Source: Bacillus cereus G9842 (GTDB lineage Bacteria; Bacillota; Bacilli; Bacillales; Bacillaceae_G). From it: DNA of 64,000 nucleotides. Positions 25,572-34,152 of this stretch are shown one piece after another. Made by a program: the position numbers and the translations under genes. How positions within the stretch are numbered: the first letter of the stretch is position 1; each line of letters starts with the position of its first letter. The stretch is from assembly GCF_000021305.1 (NCBI RefSeq), contig NC_011772.1:4192001-4256000 (forward strand), written 5' to 3'. The notes under the pieces were generated by a model that saw nothing but the letters and a program-made list of their open reading frames with translations, was not told where the DNA came from and ran no database searches.

Positions 25572-25674
25572 TTCATCACCCTCTATGCTCGCTTACTATA
25601 AAAAATTATAATAAGAAAACGTTCACATATTTTATTATAATCAAGAAGAAAAAGTCTCGTCAATTTTTATTTGT

Positions 25675-26253
25675 CTAGACAAGCTCATTTATGAGCATTG
25701 TTCCTTTTTCTGTAATAATTTTTTCTATATTTTTATCAAATGGCTCTACCGGAATGTGTTTTACCATTTGAAAACCATACGCTAATGATAGCGTTTTCCC
25801 TTTATAATGCACGAGATAACGATCATAATAGCCACCGCCGTACCCAATTCGCTCTCCTCGTTCTGTATAAGCTACGCCCGGCACAATTTGAAGATCAATT
25901 CCATCCACATTCACTTCTTCCGTAAGCCCGGGAATCGGTTCGCGTAAATTCATATACACCGTTTCTAATTGATCAAAATTATTAATTTGCCGGAAGGACA
26001 TCGTTCTTGTTCCTTTATTACACTTAGGAACTACAACTTTCTTTCCTTCTTCCCAAGCTTTTTCAATAATAGGATATGTATTCACTTCATTTTCCATTGA
26101 AAGAGTAATTCCAATTGTTTTAGCTTCAATCCACTCTTTTTGCGCATACAGCAAAAATGCAATCTGTTCTGATAAAGTTGTATACTGTTCTTCTGATAAA
26201 GAATTCATGTGTTCTATTATTTGTTTACGCAAACGCACTTTCTCTTCTTTCAC
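25675..26253 (-). CDS. yqgN: 5-formyltetrahydrofolate cyclo-ligase
   Basis: 192 residues. The family signature ERIGYGGGYYDRYL is present, with the N-terminal basic KVRLRKQIIEHM and the central VVPKC. It converts 5-formyl-THF to 5,10-methenyl-THF with ATP, linking to the folate enzymes YitJ/MetH. The start is a GTG (26253) after AGGGGGG. In B. subtilis the rhomboid gene gluP lies between this gene and yqgQ; here the gap is only about 100 bases and holds no gene. Confidence 0.9.
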   Translation of the reverse strand: MKEEKVRLRKQIIEHMNSLSEEQYTTLSEQIAFLLYAQKEWIEAKTIGITLSMENEVNTYPIIEKAWEEGKKVVVPKCNKGTRTMSFRQINNFDQLETVYMNLREPIPGLTEEVNVDGIDLQIVPGVAYTERGERIGYGGGYYDRYLVHYKGKTLSLAYGFQMVKHIPVEPFDKNIEKIITEKGTMLINELV

Positions 26254-26321
26254 ACATTTCCCCCCTACAGTGACACTTTTCTCTATGATGATAGTGTATC
26301 ACTTTTAACATAGGAATCGAA

Positions 26322-26356
26322 TAAAAAAAGAAACAGTAGGAAAATATTCCTACTGC
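26322..26356 (-). terminator. Terminator of rpmG
   Basis: CAGTAGGAA/TTCCTACTG hairpin just after the rpmG stop, followed on the minus strand by TTTCTTTTTTT. Confidence 0.85.
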
Positions 26357-26506
26357 TTACTTTGTTTCACGGTGTAACGTAGACTTCTTGTCACGCTTGC
26401 AATACTTTTTAAGCTCGATACGCTCAGCGTTGTTACGTTTATTTTTCTTTGAGATATAGTTACGATCTCCGCATTCTGTACATGCTAGAGTAATATTCAC
26501 ACGCAT
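26357..26506 (-). CDS. rpmG: 50S ribosomal protein L33
   Basis: 49 residues, [20 protein letters not shown] then [20 protein letters not shown] and KSTLHRETK. The Cys pattern CTEC with a single later Cys (KYC) suggests partial loss of one ligand of the zinc ribbon, as is usual in this L33 type. ATG 26506 follows GGAGGGAAATAAGA. Located beside the 5-FTHF ligase as in B. subtilis. Confidence 0.93.
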   Translation of the reverse strand: MRVNITLACTECGDRNYISKKNKRNNAERIELKKYCKRDKKSTLHRETK

Positions 26507-26575
26507 TCTTATTTCCCTCCAGTACTAATAACTTAAATCAGACTATACTATAATACCACTTTTAAAATAAAAATT

Positions 26576-28930
26576 CTACACCTTTTGATATTGTCTAATT
26601 TTTTCTATAAGATTTTTCATGTTTTCCCTTGCTATTACTGGGTTTCTAGCATGTGAATACACTAAAAATTTTGGTTGTTTTGTGTCAGAAACGATATAAG
26701 ACCACTCTTTTTCAGTATATTTGAACTGTACTCCTTCAAATATACCTTCTCCCTTCCTTTCTATATCATCCAATAATTTCCTCATAATTTCCCCTTTTTC
26801 ATTCCATGAACATACCACTTCATCATAAAGTAAATAGAGCGGCGGTGATTGCTCTACTATGCTGAGAAACGTTTTTCCTTGCAATGCTATTAGCTCGAAT
26901 AATTTTCCAATTCGATATAAAATATCTCGCTTCCACCTTACTTGAAACGACTTTCTTTCATCCTGCGTATAAAATAGAAGATAACATTCTCCTAACTTCA
27001 AAGACATCGGGTAAATATTTCCTGTCGATTCGAGTAAGAAATCCGGAATATCTACCTCTTCCAAATCTGTACCCTGGTAAATATTACTATGTTTATCGTA
27101 TAACTCGAAATGATTTCCTTGCTCAGAAAACATAAGAGCCATATTCGCTTTACTTGATTTCATCAAAGCTTTCACATGATCTTTTTGTTCGCTTGCATAA
27201 ATCCATGTAACTGTACAACCAAGTCTTTGCAGAAAGAGCATAAGTAAATGTTGCAACGTATCATTTCTCTTATTAATAAGAAGATGAAACTTCTGCATCT
27301 GTATTTTCTCGATATCAATATGCTCCAATATAACTTCTATATACTCATTCATAGAAACATGAACCAGCTCATTACGCCCCATTTCTTTCTCATGTACGTA
27401 ATAAAACAATTCGGACATATATACTTGTTCTATCTCTTTTTGCTGCTTATACGTTAACGGCATGCCAGCTTGACTGTATAACTTTATAACAATCTCATTC
27501 TCATTCTCCACTTGAATGAAAACACCACCTGCACATTGCAAATGATGAACACTATATTGAAAAAGTGACTCGTTCATTTCTTTACATTCCATCGTATGAA
27601 TCCCTATACCATGAATAGCATGTAAAAATAAATTTTTATAAGAGGTTGTTTCTATATTTTCTTGACTTCCAATTAATATACTCTCTCCTTTTGTAAAAAG
27701 AGATCCATACGCCATCGCAATCTTCACGATAAACTGGGGAGTAATTTCAACATTCCCTCTTCCTACAATGCGGCTTTTTTGTAACCAACCTGCACTCATT
27801 TCACTCTCTTGAATACCAGCTGCTCCTACTATCGAATGACTATCAATGGCCTTATAAGGCCATAGTTTTCCTTTTTGCTTAATTACCGTGCTTCTCCCAA
27901 TATGACAGTGATCCGCTACAACGCTTTTTTGAAACAGTGTAACGTCATCTTCAACTATTGTACGCTCTCCTATTGTCGTTTCTAATAGTTCACAATACTT
28001 CCCAATGTGGGCATTTGCAAAAACAATACTTTTTTGAAGATGAGAATAATTTGAAACGATACTATTTTTCCCAATAATAGAATATGGCTCAATTACAGCT
28101 CCTGTACCAATCTTTGCTCCTTCTCCAATAAAAGAGGGGCCATGAATTTTCGTCCCTTTGCCAATCGTCACCCCTTCTCCCATCCATACCATCGGTAATA
28201 CTTCCGTATAAGGAATAGGTACTTGTAACTTTTTCGTTAACAAATCAAATTGTGCTTGTCGATATTGATTAAATGTGCCGATATCTAACCAATAACCTTC
28301 TGACAAATATGCGAATAACACATTTTTATTTGCCAATAACGGAAACACATCATGACTAAAATCAAAAAATTGCCTAGGCGGTATGTAAGAAAAGATTTCT
28401 GGCTCCATAATATATATGCCTGTATTCACAACATTAGAGACTACCTCATTCCAGCCCGGCTTTTCTATATATCGTGTAACCTCCTGGTCTTTATTCATTA
28501 CAACCAATCCAAATGAGAGTGGATTTTCTACTTCTTTCACAAACATTGTTACTATTCTTTTCTTTTGTTCATGAAACCTAATTCCTTCTGATAATTGAAA
28601 GTCAGTTAATGCATCCCCACTTATCACAACAAATGTTTCATCTAAAAATTGTTCTGCTTGTTTAATACTCCCTGCTGTACCAAGCGGAGGAGAGTCTTCA
28701 AAATAATACAAGTTAACTCCCCATTTACTACCATCACCAAAATATTGCTTAATGGTCGTACTCATATATTGAACAGTAATTGCAATTTCACGAATACCAT
28801 GCTGGCGTAATAACTCAATATTGTATTCTAAAACTGGTTTTTCTAATAACGGTAACATCGGCTTTGGAGTATTACATGTTAATGGTCTAAGGCGTCTTCC
28901 TTTTCCTCCAGCTAAAATAACCCCCTTCAT
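26576..28930 (-). CDS. Sugar nucleotidyltransferase with degenerate phosphomutase domain
   Basis: 784 residues, three parts. Residues 1-235 are a nucleotidyltransferase (LAGGKGRRLRPLTCNTPKPM, then VISGDALTDF) of mannose-1-phosphate guanylyltransferase type. Residues 250-370 are a left-handed beta-helix of hexapeptide repeats (IGKGTKIHGPSFIGEGAKIG). Residues 385-784 resemble a phosphomannomutase/phosphoglucomutase, but the TASHNP serine loop is replaced by QCAGGVFIQ and I see no DGD metal loop, although IKLYSQAGMPL still aligns. The first domain should make an NDP-sugar; the last is probably inactive or regulatory. Single gene with GGAGG before ATG 28930. Confidence 0.85.
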   Translation of the reverse strand: MKGVILAGGKGRRLRPLTCNTPKPMLPLLEKPVLEYNIELLRQHGIREIAITVQYMSTTIKQYFGDGSKWGVNLYYFEDSPPLGTAGSIKQAEQFLDETFVVISGDALTDFQLSEGIRFHEQKKRIVTMFVKEVENPLSFGLVVMNKDQEVTRYIEKPGWNEVVSNVVNTGIYIMEPEIFSYIPPRQFFDFSHDVFPLLANKNVLFAYLSEGYWLDIGTFNQYRQAQFDLLTKKLQVPIPYTEVLPMVWMGEGVTIGKGTKIHGPSFIGEGAKIGTGAVIEPYSIIGKNSIVSNYSHLQKSIVFANAHIGKYCELLETTIGERTIVEDDVTLFQKSVVADHCHIGRSTVIKQKGKLWPYKAIDSHSIVGAAGIQESEMSAGWLQKSRIVGRGNVEITPQFIVKIAMAYGSLFTKGESILIGSQENIETTSYKNLFLHAIHGIGIHTMECKEMNESLFQYSVHHLQCAGGVFIQVENENEIVIKLYSQAGMPLTYKQQKEIEQVYMSELFYYVHEKEMGRNELVHVSMNEYIEVILEHIDIEKIQMQKFHLLINKRNDTLQHLLMLFLQRLGCTVTWIYASEQKDHVKALMKSSKANMALMFSEQGNHFELYDKHSNIYQGTDLEEVDIPDFLLESTGNIYPMSLKLGECYLLFYTQDERKSFQVRWKRDILYRIGKLFELIALQGKTFLSIVEQSPPLYLLYDEVVCSWNEKGEIMRKLLDDIERKGEGIFEGVQFKYTEKEWSYIVSDTKQPKFLVYSHARNPVIARENMKNLIEKIRQYQKV

Positions 28931-29096
28931 ATACTTCAGCCTCCACTTATATAATGTTCAGTAGCTCCATATACCATATGTATATTCTCTATCCCACATG
29001 AACTAGCAGCATAAACTTGATTAGTTAAACGAATCCTCATTTAAAAGACCCTATAATTAAATGTCCCACCTATAAAAACGTACGGTTCAAACTCAA

Positions 29097-29110
29097 AGAA
29101 AGCGCTTACT
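29097..29110. promoter_or_regulatory. Candidate cre (CcpA) site
   Basis: AGAAAGCGCTTACT matches the cre core closely. It lies in the 340-base gap upstream of the nucleotidyltransferase gene, suggesting carbon control. The rest of that gap holds only a 34-codon minus-strand frame (28937-29041) whose end overlaps the ribosome site of the next gene. I see nothing else there. Confidence 0.45.
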
Positions 29111-29232
29111 ATTAATTGATAAATAATACTTATTAACGAACAACATATATACTAATTTTCCCATTACATTATGATACATCTTATCATCATAAACTAAAGG
29201 AAACAACGAGCTTTTTTTGTCATGTTTTGACT

Positions 29233-29264
29233 AAAAAAAGCAGGTGATTTCTCGTCACCCGCTT
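29233..29264 (-). terminator. Terminator of the pst-phoU operon
   Basis: AAAGCAGGTGA/TCACCCGCTTT hairpin with a T7 run on the minus strand. Confidence 0.85.
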
Positions 29265-29270
29265 TAATTC

Positions 29271-29927
29271 CTACTCATTCAATAAATAATGCTTTCCTTT
29301 TACTAAATAAAAGACATTTTCAGCAATATTTGTAATATGATCTGCTACACGCTCAATATATCTCGCCACAAATGATAATTGTGTAATTTGCGTAATTGCT
29401 TCTGGTTGTTCCGGAACTGAAGATATAAACTCACGAATTGATTTTCCATATATTTCATCAACAGAATCATCCATTTCAGCGATTTGTTTCGCAAAAGTTA
29501 AATTTTCTTGTTCATATGCTTCTAACGCTAAATGCAACATCTCATTTGCAATCGCAAACATTTCATCCAGGTTGTGCAAACTAACAGCCACTTCTTTTTC
29601 CCCAAGACGAATTGTAGCCTTTGCAATATTAACAGCATGATCTGCAATACGCTCTAAATCTGTCGCTGTTTTAATTGAAATAAAGATCCTTCTTAAGTCA
29701 CTTGCTACAGGTTGCTGCTTCGTAATAAGCATAAGTGCAAGATCGTTTATTTCCTCTTCTAAATTATCCATGCGGTAATCACCATCAATGACCTCTAACG
29801 CTTTCTCTACATCCCTTGTATGCAGACCTTCCATAGCAATCAATAAAGCCGCATTTGCTAATTCTCCAAGCTCGATTACCTTTTGCTGTAACACTTTTAA
29901 ATCACCTTGAAACTGTTCTCTTACCAT
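29271..29927 (-). CDS. phoU: Phosphate signalling protein PhoU
   Basis: 218 residues from ATG 29927, which follows GAGGGGGA; the open frame extends to 29957 without a better site. All-helical with the duplicated PhoU motifs (DLRRIFISIKTATDLERIAD and LSFVARYIERVADHITNIAE), whose Asp/Glu pairs bind metal. It modulates Pst activity and Pho signalling. It is separated from pstB by a bcr1-like repeat and a hairpin. Confidence 0.92.
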   Translation of the reverse strand: MVREQFQGDLKVLQQKVIELGELANAALLIAMEGLHTRDVEKALEVIDGDYRMDNLEEEINDLALMLITKQQPVASDLRRIFISIKTATDLERIADHAVNIAKATIRLGEKEVAVSLHNLDEMFAIANEMLHLALEAYEQENLTFAKQIAEMDDSVDEIYGKSIREFISSVPEQPEAITQITQLSFVARYIERVADHITNIAENVFYLVKGKHYLLNE

Positions 29928-29962
29928 TTTTTCTTCCCCCTCAATATTATGTGCCATTATAT

Positions 29963-30083
29963 ATAAAGTGAAACTTTAATCAACCCTCATCAATCGGGCT
30001 TTTACAGGCGGCCCGCCATCTAACTTCTTTGCTTTTGTGGAATTTTGAAATCCGGTCTTACTGCCCGCAAATAGCGGGATAAA
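29963..30083 (-). repeat. bcr1-like intergenic repeat, copy B
   Basis: On the minus strand TTTAT-CCCGCTATTTGCGGGCAG, AAAGCAAAGAAGTTAGATGG, the GGCGGGCCGCCTG palindrome, CCCGATTGATGAGGGTTGAT and CACTTTAT at the end. Both ends carry TTTAT. It fills the gap between pstB and phoU and shares its ends with copy A at 11312-11414. This matches the bcr1 family of the B. cereus group. Confidence 0.8.
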
Positions 30084-30165
30084 TCTCCTACATAGCCTCT
30101 TACACTTGTAATAAAACTTAAAATAAAGGAAGTATTACTTCCCTATTAAAGTGAGATAAAAATAA

Positions 30166-30194
30166 GAAATGCCCTCTGTTAAGAGGGCATTTTC
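30166..30194 (-). terminator. Hairpin after pstB
   Basis: AAATGCCCTCT/AGAGGGCATTT with a 4-base loop. The T run on the minus strand is weak, so it may be a partial terminator lowering phoU expression. Confidence 0.6.
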
Positions 30195-30213
30195 TCTTAG
30201 CTTTGCGACGATA

Positions 30214-31029
30214 TCAGCCAAAGCGACCTGTAATATAATCTTCTGTACGCTTATCTGAAGGAGTCGTAAATAATTTGTTTGTATCTGTATACTCCACAAC
30301 TTCCCCGCTTAAGAAGAAAGCAGTTTTGTCTGAAATACGCGCTGCTTGTTGCATATTATGCGTTACGATAACAATACTAAAGTCTTTCTTTAACTCTTGA
30401 ATTAATTCTTCTACTTTTAATGTTGAAATTGGATCTAATGCCGATGTTGGCTCATCCATTAAAATAACGTCTGGCTCAATAGCTAAGCAGCGTGCGATGC
30501 ATAGACGCTGTTGCTGTCCACCAGATAAACCGTATGCATTATCGTGCAAACGATCTTTTAATTCATCCCAAATCGCTGCTCCACGTAAACTTTTTTCAAC
30601 AATTTCATCTAATGTCTTTTTGTCACGAATACCATGGATTTTTGGACCGTATGCTACATTCTCATAAATAGATTTTGGAAATGGATTTGGCTTTTGGAAC
30701 ACCATTCCTACATGTGTTCTTAATTCTTCAACTGGATATGATTTATCAAATATATTGCGTTCTCTATATTCAATTACACCTGTAGTTCGAACGATCGGTA
30801 CTAACTCTACCATGCGATTTAACGTTTTTAAGTACGTTGATTTACCACAGCCACTTGGACCGATAATGGCTGTAACTTCATTCTCATGAATACTTAAATT
30901 AATATCTTTTAAAGCATGGTCTTCCCCGTACCATAAATTTAAGTTTTTCGTATCAAATACTACTTTCTTTGGCGCAGTCTCGATTTTCTCTTCGTTTTTC
31001 ACCTGTACATTTACTACTGTTGCTACCAT
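30214..31029 (-). CDS. pstB: Phosphate ABC transporter ATPase PstB
   Basis: 271 residues from ATG 31029 (after GAAAGGGGAA); the frame is open to 31086. Walker [10 protein letters not shown], signature [10 protein letters not shown], Walker [12 protein letters not shown] and the H-loop VTHNM are all intact. A short variable N-terminal extension ([16 protein letters not shown]) precedes the ABC core. Last of the four transporter genes pstS-C-A-B. Confidence 0.95.
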   Translation of the reverse strand: MVATVVNVQVKNEEKIETAPKKVVFDTKNLNLWYGEDHALKDINLSIHENEVTAIIGPSGCGKSTYLKTLNRMVELVPIVRTTGVIEYRERNIFDKSYPVEELRTHVGMVFQKPNPFPKSIYENVAYGPKIHGIRDKKTLDEIVEKSLRGAAIWDELKDRLHDNAYGLSGGQQQRLCIARCLAIEPDVILMDEPTSALDPISTLKVEELIQELKKDFSIVIVTHNMQQAARISDKTAFFLSGEVVEYTDTNKLFTTPSDKRTEDYITGRFG

Positions 31030-31057
31030 TTGAATTCCCCTTTCATCCACTTCCAAC

Positions 31058-31924
31058 TTATTTTCGATTTCGTAACCATAAAACAAATATATTGATAAAT
31101 AGCAACAAACCTAACAAAACAATCATCCCAGCTGCTGCTACATACTGAAATTCTTCTTGTGGCCTACTCATCCAATTAAAAATTTGAATTGGTAAAACTG
31201 TAAATCTATCAAACATACTAAATGGAACATAATTCGCAAACGCAAGTGCCCCGATCACTAATAGTGGTGCTGCTTCTCCAATTGCTCTTGATATCGCTAA
31301 CGTACAGCCCGTTATAATCCCCGGGAAAGCATATGGCAATACAATTTGATACATCGTTTGCCACTTCGTAGCACCTAATCCGTAAGAACCCTCTAATAAT
31401 ACACTTGGTACTGATCGGATTGCTTCTTGACTCGCCACAACAACTGTTGGTAAGACGAGTAAACTCATCGTCAGTGCTGCTGCAACTATACTCTCTCCTA
31501 AATGAAGAGCATATACAAAAATAGTTAAACCAAGCAATCCAAATACAACGGATGGTACTCCTGCTAACGTTTGATTATTAATCTCTACTATTTTTTTAAA
31601 TAGAGATTCCTTCGCATATTGCTCTAAATAAAGAGCTGTTCCAACTCCAAATATAAAAGAAACAGGTATAACAATACTCATAAATAATATTGTCCCTGAC
31701 AAAGCTGCAGCAATACCAGCTTCTTTCGGATTACGTGAAGCGAAATTTGTAAAGAAATCTATTGAAAGATAACTTATGCCTTTTTCAACAATTTGAAACA
31801 GTAACACAGACAAAATTACGATTGAAAATAAAATTGCTATATAAAATAACAATTTGTAAATTCGATCTTTTAAAAAGCGTGATGCCATGTTTTTTTGTAT
31901 TTTATTATGATTCAACATTCGCAT
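31058..31924 (-). CDS. pstA: Phosphate ABC transporter permease PstA
   Basis: 288 residues, six membrane spans, with the ABC permease EAA loop ([20 protein letters not shown]). Its ATG lies one base past the pstC stop, so translation is coupled. Forms the membrane channel with PstC. Confidence 0.93.
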   Translation of the reverse strand: MRMLNHNKIQKNMASRFLKDRIYKLLFYIAILFSIVILSVLLFQIVEKGISYLSIDFFTNFASRNPKEAGIAAALSGTILFMSIVIPVSFIFGVGTALYLEQYAKESLFKKIVEINNQTLAGVPSVVFGLLGLTIFVYALHLGESIVAAALTMSLLVLPTVVVASQEAIRSVPSVLLEGSYGLGATKWQTMYQIVLPYAFPGIITGCTLAISRAIGEAAPLLVIGALAFANYVPFSMFDRFTVLPIQIFNWMSRPQEEFQYVAAAGMIVLLGLLLFINIFVLWLRNRK

Positions 31925-31925
31925 A

Positions 31926-32876
31926 TTATGTCATCCTCCTAAAACGGCGCATAATAGACTGCGAAATGATGTTCATAATAAAAGTAAACATAAATAAAGT
32001 TGCACCTACAGCATACATGCTGTAATACGTAACCGTTCCATGCGGAGCATCACCTAAACTTACTTGCACAATATAGGCTGTTAACGTTTGAATAGAATGT
32101 GTCGGATCAAGCGATACATTTGGTGTGGATCCTGCTGCAATTACAACGATCATCGTTTCACCAATTGCACGAGAAGCCGCTAATATAATTGCTGCCATAA
32201 TCCCTGTAAAAGCGGACGGAAACACCACTTGTTTTACCATTTCAAACCGCGTCGCTCCGAGTGCTAATGAAGCTTCTTTCGTCCCTTTCGCCACAGATCT
32301 CATCGCGTCTTCAGATAGAGATGCAACTGTAGGCATCATCATAAATCCGATAACGATTCCTGGACTAATCGCATTAAAAAACTGTAAATCTGGTATAATC
32401 CTTTGTAAAAGCGGTGTAACAATTGTTAATGCAAAAAAACCGTATACAATTGTCGGGATACCTGCTAATAGCTCTAACATCGGCTTTAATATTTTCCGTG
32501 CACTATTTGAAGCATATTCGCTTAAAAATACAGCACACGCTAAACCGATAGGAATTGCCACAAACATAGCAAGCGCTGTTACAAGGAACGTTCCACATAT
32601 AAGTGGTACTATACCAAATTTAGGATCTTCAAAAAATGGTAACCATTCTTTCTCCGTCAAAAAGGAGTATAGTGATATTTTTTGAAAAAACATGATTGTT
32701 TCATTAGAGAGCGTAAAAACAATTCCAAGTGTCGTCACAATAGAAACGCTAGCAATTATTTTTAGTAATAAAGGTACTATTCGATTGATTCGCTGCGTTT
32801 TTTTTCTTTGCTTTTTATTTCTTTCAATCAAATGTTGTACAGAAAATGTAATTTGATTTTTGTCATTATGAGCCAA
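31926..32876 (-). CDS. pstC: Phosphate ABC transporter permease PstC
   Basis: 316 residues. A basic cytoplasmic N-terminus (ERNKKQRKKTQRINR) is followed by six spans and the EAA loop (ASLALGATRFEMVKQVVFPS). Partner of PstA. It sits 27 bases after pstS in the same operon. Confidence 0.93.
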   Translation of the reverse strand: MAHNDKNQITFSVQHLIERNKKQRKKTQRINRIVPLLLKIIASVSIVTTLGIVFTLSNETIMFFQKISLYSFLTEKEWLPFFEDPKFGIVPLICGTFLVTALAMFVAIPIGLACAVFLSEYASNSARKILKPMLELLAGIPTIVYGFFALTIVTPLLQRIIPDLQFFNAISPGIVIGFMMMPTVASLSEDAMRSVAKGTKEASLALGATRFEMVKQVVFPSAFTGIMAAIILAASRAIGETMIVVIAAGSTPNVSLDPTHSIQTLTAYIVQVSLGDAPHGTVTYYSMYAVGATLFMFTFIMNIISQSIMRRFRRMT

Positions 32877-32903
32877 AGATGAAAACCCCTTTCCACCCTG
32901 ACA

Positions 32904-33821
32904 TTACCTTTTTATTTCTGTTAACATACGCAGCTGTTCATTGTATTTTTCTTTTCGCAATTTTACATAACCGACCTCTTCAGCGAGGTTACCAACATGC
33001 TGAATCATAAACTCAACATAGTTTGCTACATTCATTTTATTTCGGATAGATGCATTATTCACATAAGTAAGTAGCGGCCTAGATAACGGCTTATATTTAC
33101 CTGATTGAATGGTCTCTTTCGTCGGAAATACACCATTTACTTTTATTGCTTTCACCTTATCTCGATTAGCCATATAATAAGCATATCCTACAAAAGCAAT
33201 GGCATGTTTATCATTCATTACCCCTTGCATAATAACTTGATCGTCTTCAGACAAAGAGACTTTTTTTACAATGCGATGATTTTGTAAGATGACATTTTGA
33301 AAATAATCATACGTACCAGAGTCTACGCCTGGTGCATAAAAGTTCACTTGTTCACGTGGCCATGTTGAATGAATTTGTGACCATCGCTTCTCACTTCCAT
33401 CTTCACTCCACAGTAGACGTAACTCGTCTACTGACATATCGTCTACCCATGTATTGTGCCAATTCACAACAATTGTAAGACCATCGTTAGCCACCTCAAA
33501 AGGTGTGAATTGAATAGAATTTTTCTTCATTTCATTTTTCTCGACTTGTTTCATTACTCTCGAAGCATTATTTATATCTACTTCTCCTTTACCGAAACGA
33601 TTAAATCCTCCCCCAGTTCCAGAAATACTGATGGAAATTTTCACGTCTGGATGCACCTTTGTATATTCCTCCGCTACTGCTTCTATAATAGGAAAAACCG
33701 TTGAGGATCCATCAACTCTCACTTCTCCCGTATTATTTAAAGCAAATGCAGTAGACATTTCAAAACAGAGGAACCATATTGATAGTACGAAAATTTTAAT
33801 CGGTGTACGCATCCATTTCAC
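32904..33821 (-). CDS. pstS: Phosphate-binding protein PstS
   Basis: 305 residues. VDGSSTVFPI and ISGTGGGFNRFGKGEVDINN are the phosphate-binding loops, with GVDSGTYDYF later. The N-terminal signal sequence ends ...EMSTAFALNN. I see no lipobox: the only nearby Cys (WFLCFEM) is not in a lipobox context. It therefore looks like a type I signal peptide, unlike the usual lipoprotein PstS of Gram-positive bacteria. First gene of the pst operon, behind a strong Pho box. Confidence 0.9.
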   Translation of the reverse strand: MKWMRTPIKIFVLSIWFLCFEMSTAFALNNTGEVRVDGSSTVFPIIEAVAEEYTKVHPDVKISISISGTGGGFNRFGKGEVDINNASRVMKQVEKNEMKKNSIQFTPFEVANDGLTIVVNWHNTWVDDMSVDELRLLWSEDGSEKRWSQIHSTWPREQVNFYAPGVDSGTYDYFQNVILQNHRIVKKVSLSEDDQVIMQGVMNDKHAIAFVGYAYYMANRDKVKAIKVNGVFPTKETIQSGKYKPLSRPLLTYVNNASIRNKMNVANYVEFMIQHVGNLAEEVGYVKLRKEKYNEQLRMLTEIKR

Positions 33822-33884
33822 GTGTTCTTCCTCCTAGAAGTAACCGGAAATAACAGGATTACAGATATAAGAATACTGCTAAAC

Positions 33885-33923
33885 TATTAATTCGGTTTTA
33901 ATTGTTTGTAAAAGTTTTGTAAA
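33885..33923 (-). promoter_or_regulatory. Pho box (PhoP-binding repeats) of pstS
   Basis: Four TTNANA-type repeats on the minus strand at exact 11-base periods: TTTACA (33923-33918), TTTACA (33912-33907), TTAAAA (33901-33896), TTAATA (33890-33885). The known PhoP site is TT(A/C/T)ACA direct repeats with 5-base gaps. It lies about 65 bases before pstS. The gap 33838-34152 holds only this and the pbpA terminator. Confidence 0.8.
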
Positions 33924-34102
33924 GTTCCACAAAGATCAACATACGATACAATTTTAATCAGTAGTAGCTATTCATTTTCTCTGATGATTTCCCTATAAAA
34001 CAGTTATCCCCTATCTCATCATATACAAGTATCATTTATACGGCCGCGTGTTTTTCAGTGTTGTATACTTGTCCACATTTATTACACGATATGCATAAAC
34101 CA

Positions 34103-34144
34103 TAAAAAAAAGCACACTATCTTTTCAGATAGTGTGCTTTTTTA
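34103..34144 (-). terminator. Terminator of pbpA
   Basis: AAAGCACACTATC/GATAGTGTGCTTT hairpin flanked by A8 and T6 runs. Confidence 0.92.
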
Positions 34145-34152
34145 CAATTTTT

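Noticed and set aside
32125..32685. A 186-codon plus-strand open frame opposite pstC
   Set aside because: It is the mirror frame of the hydrophobic pstC gene, has no ribosome site and shows no protein-family features. pstC is clearly the real gene.
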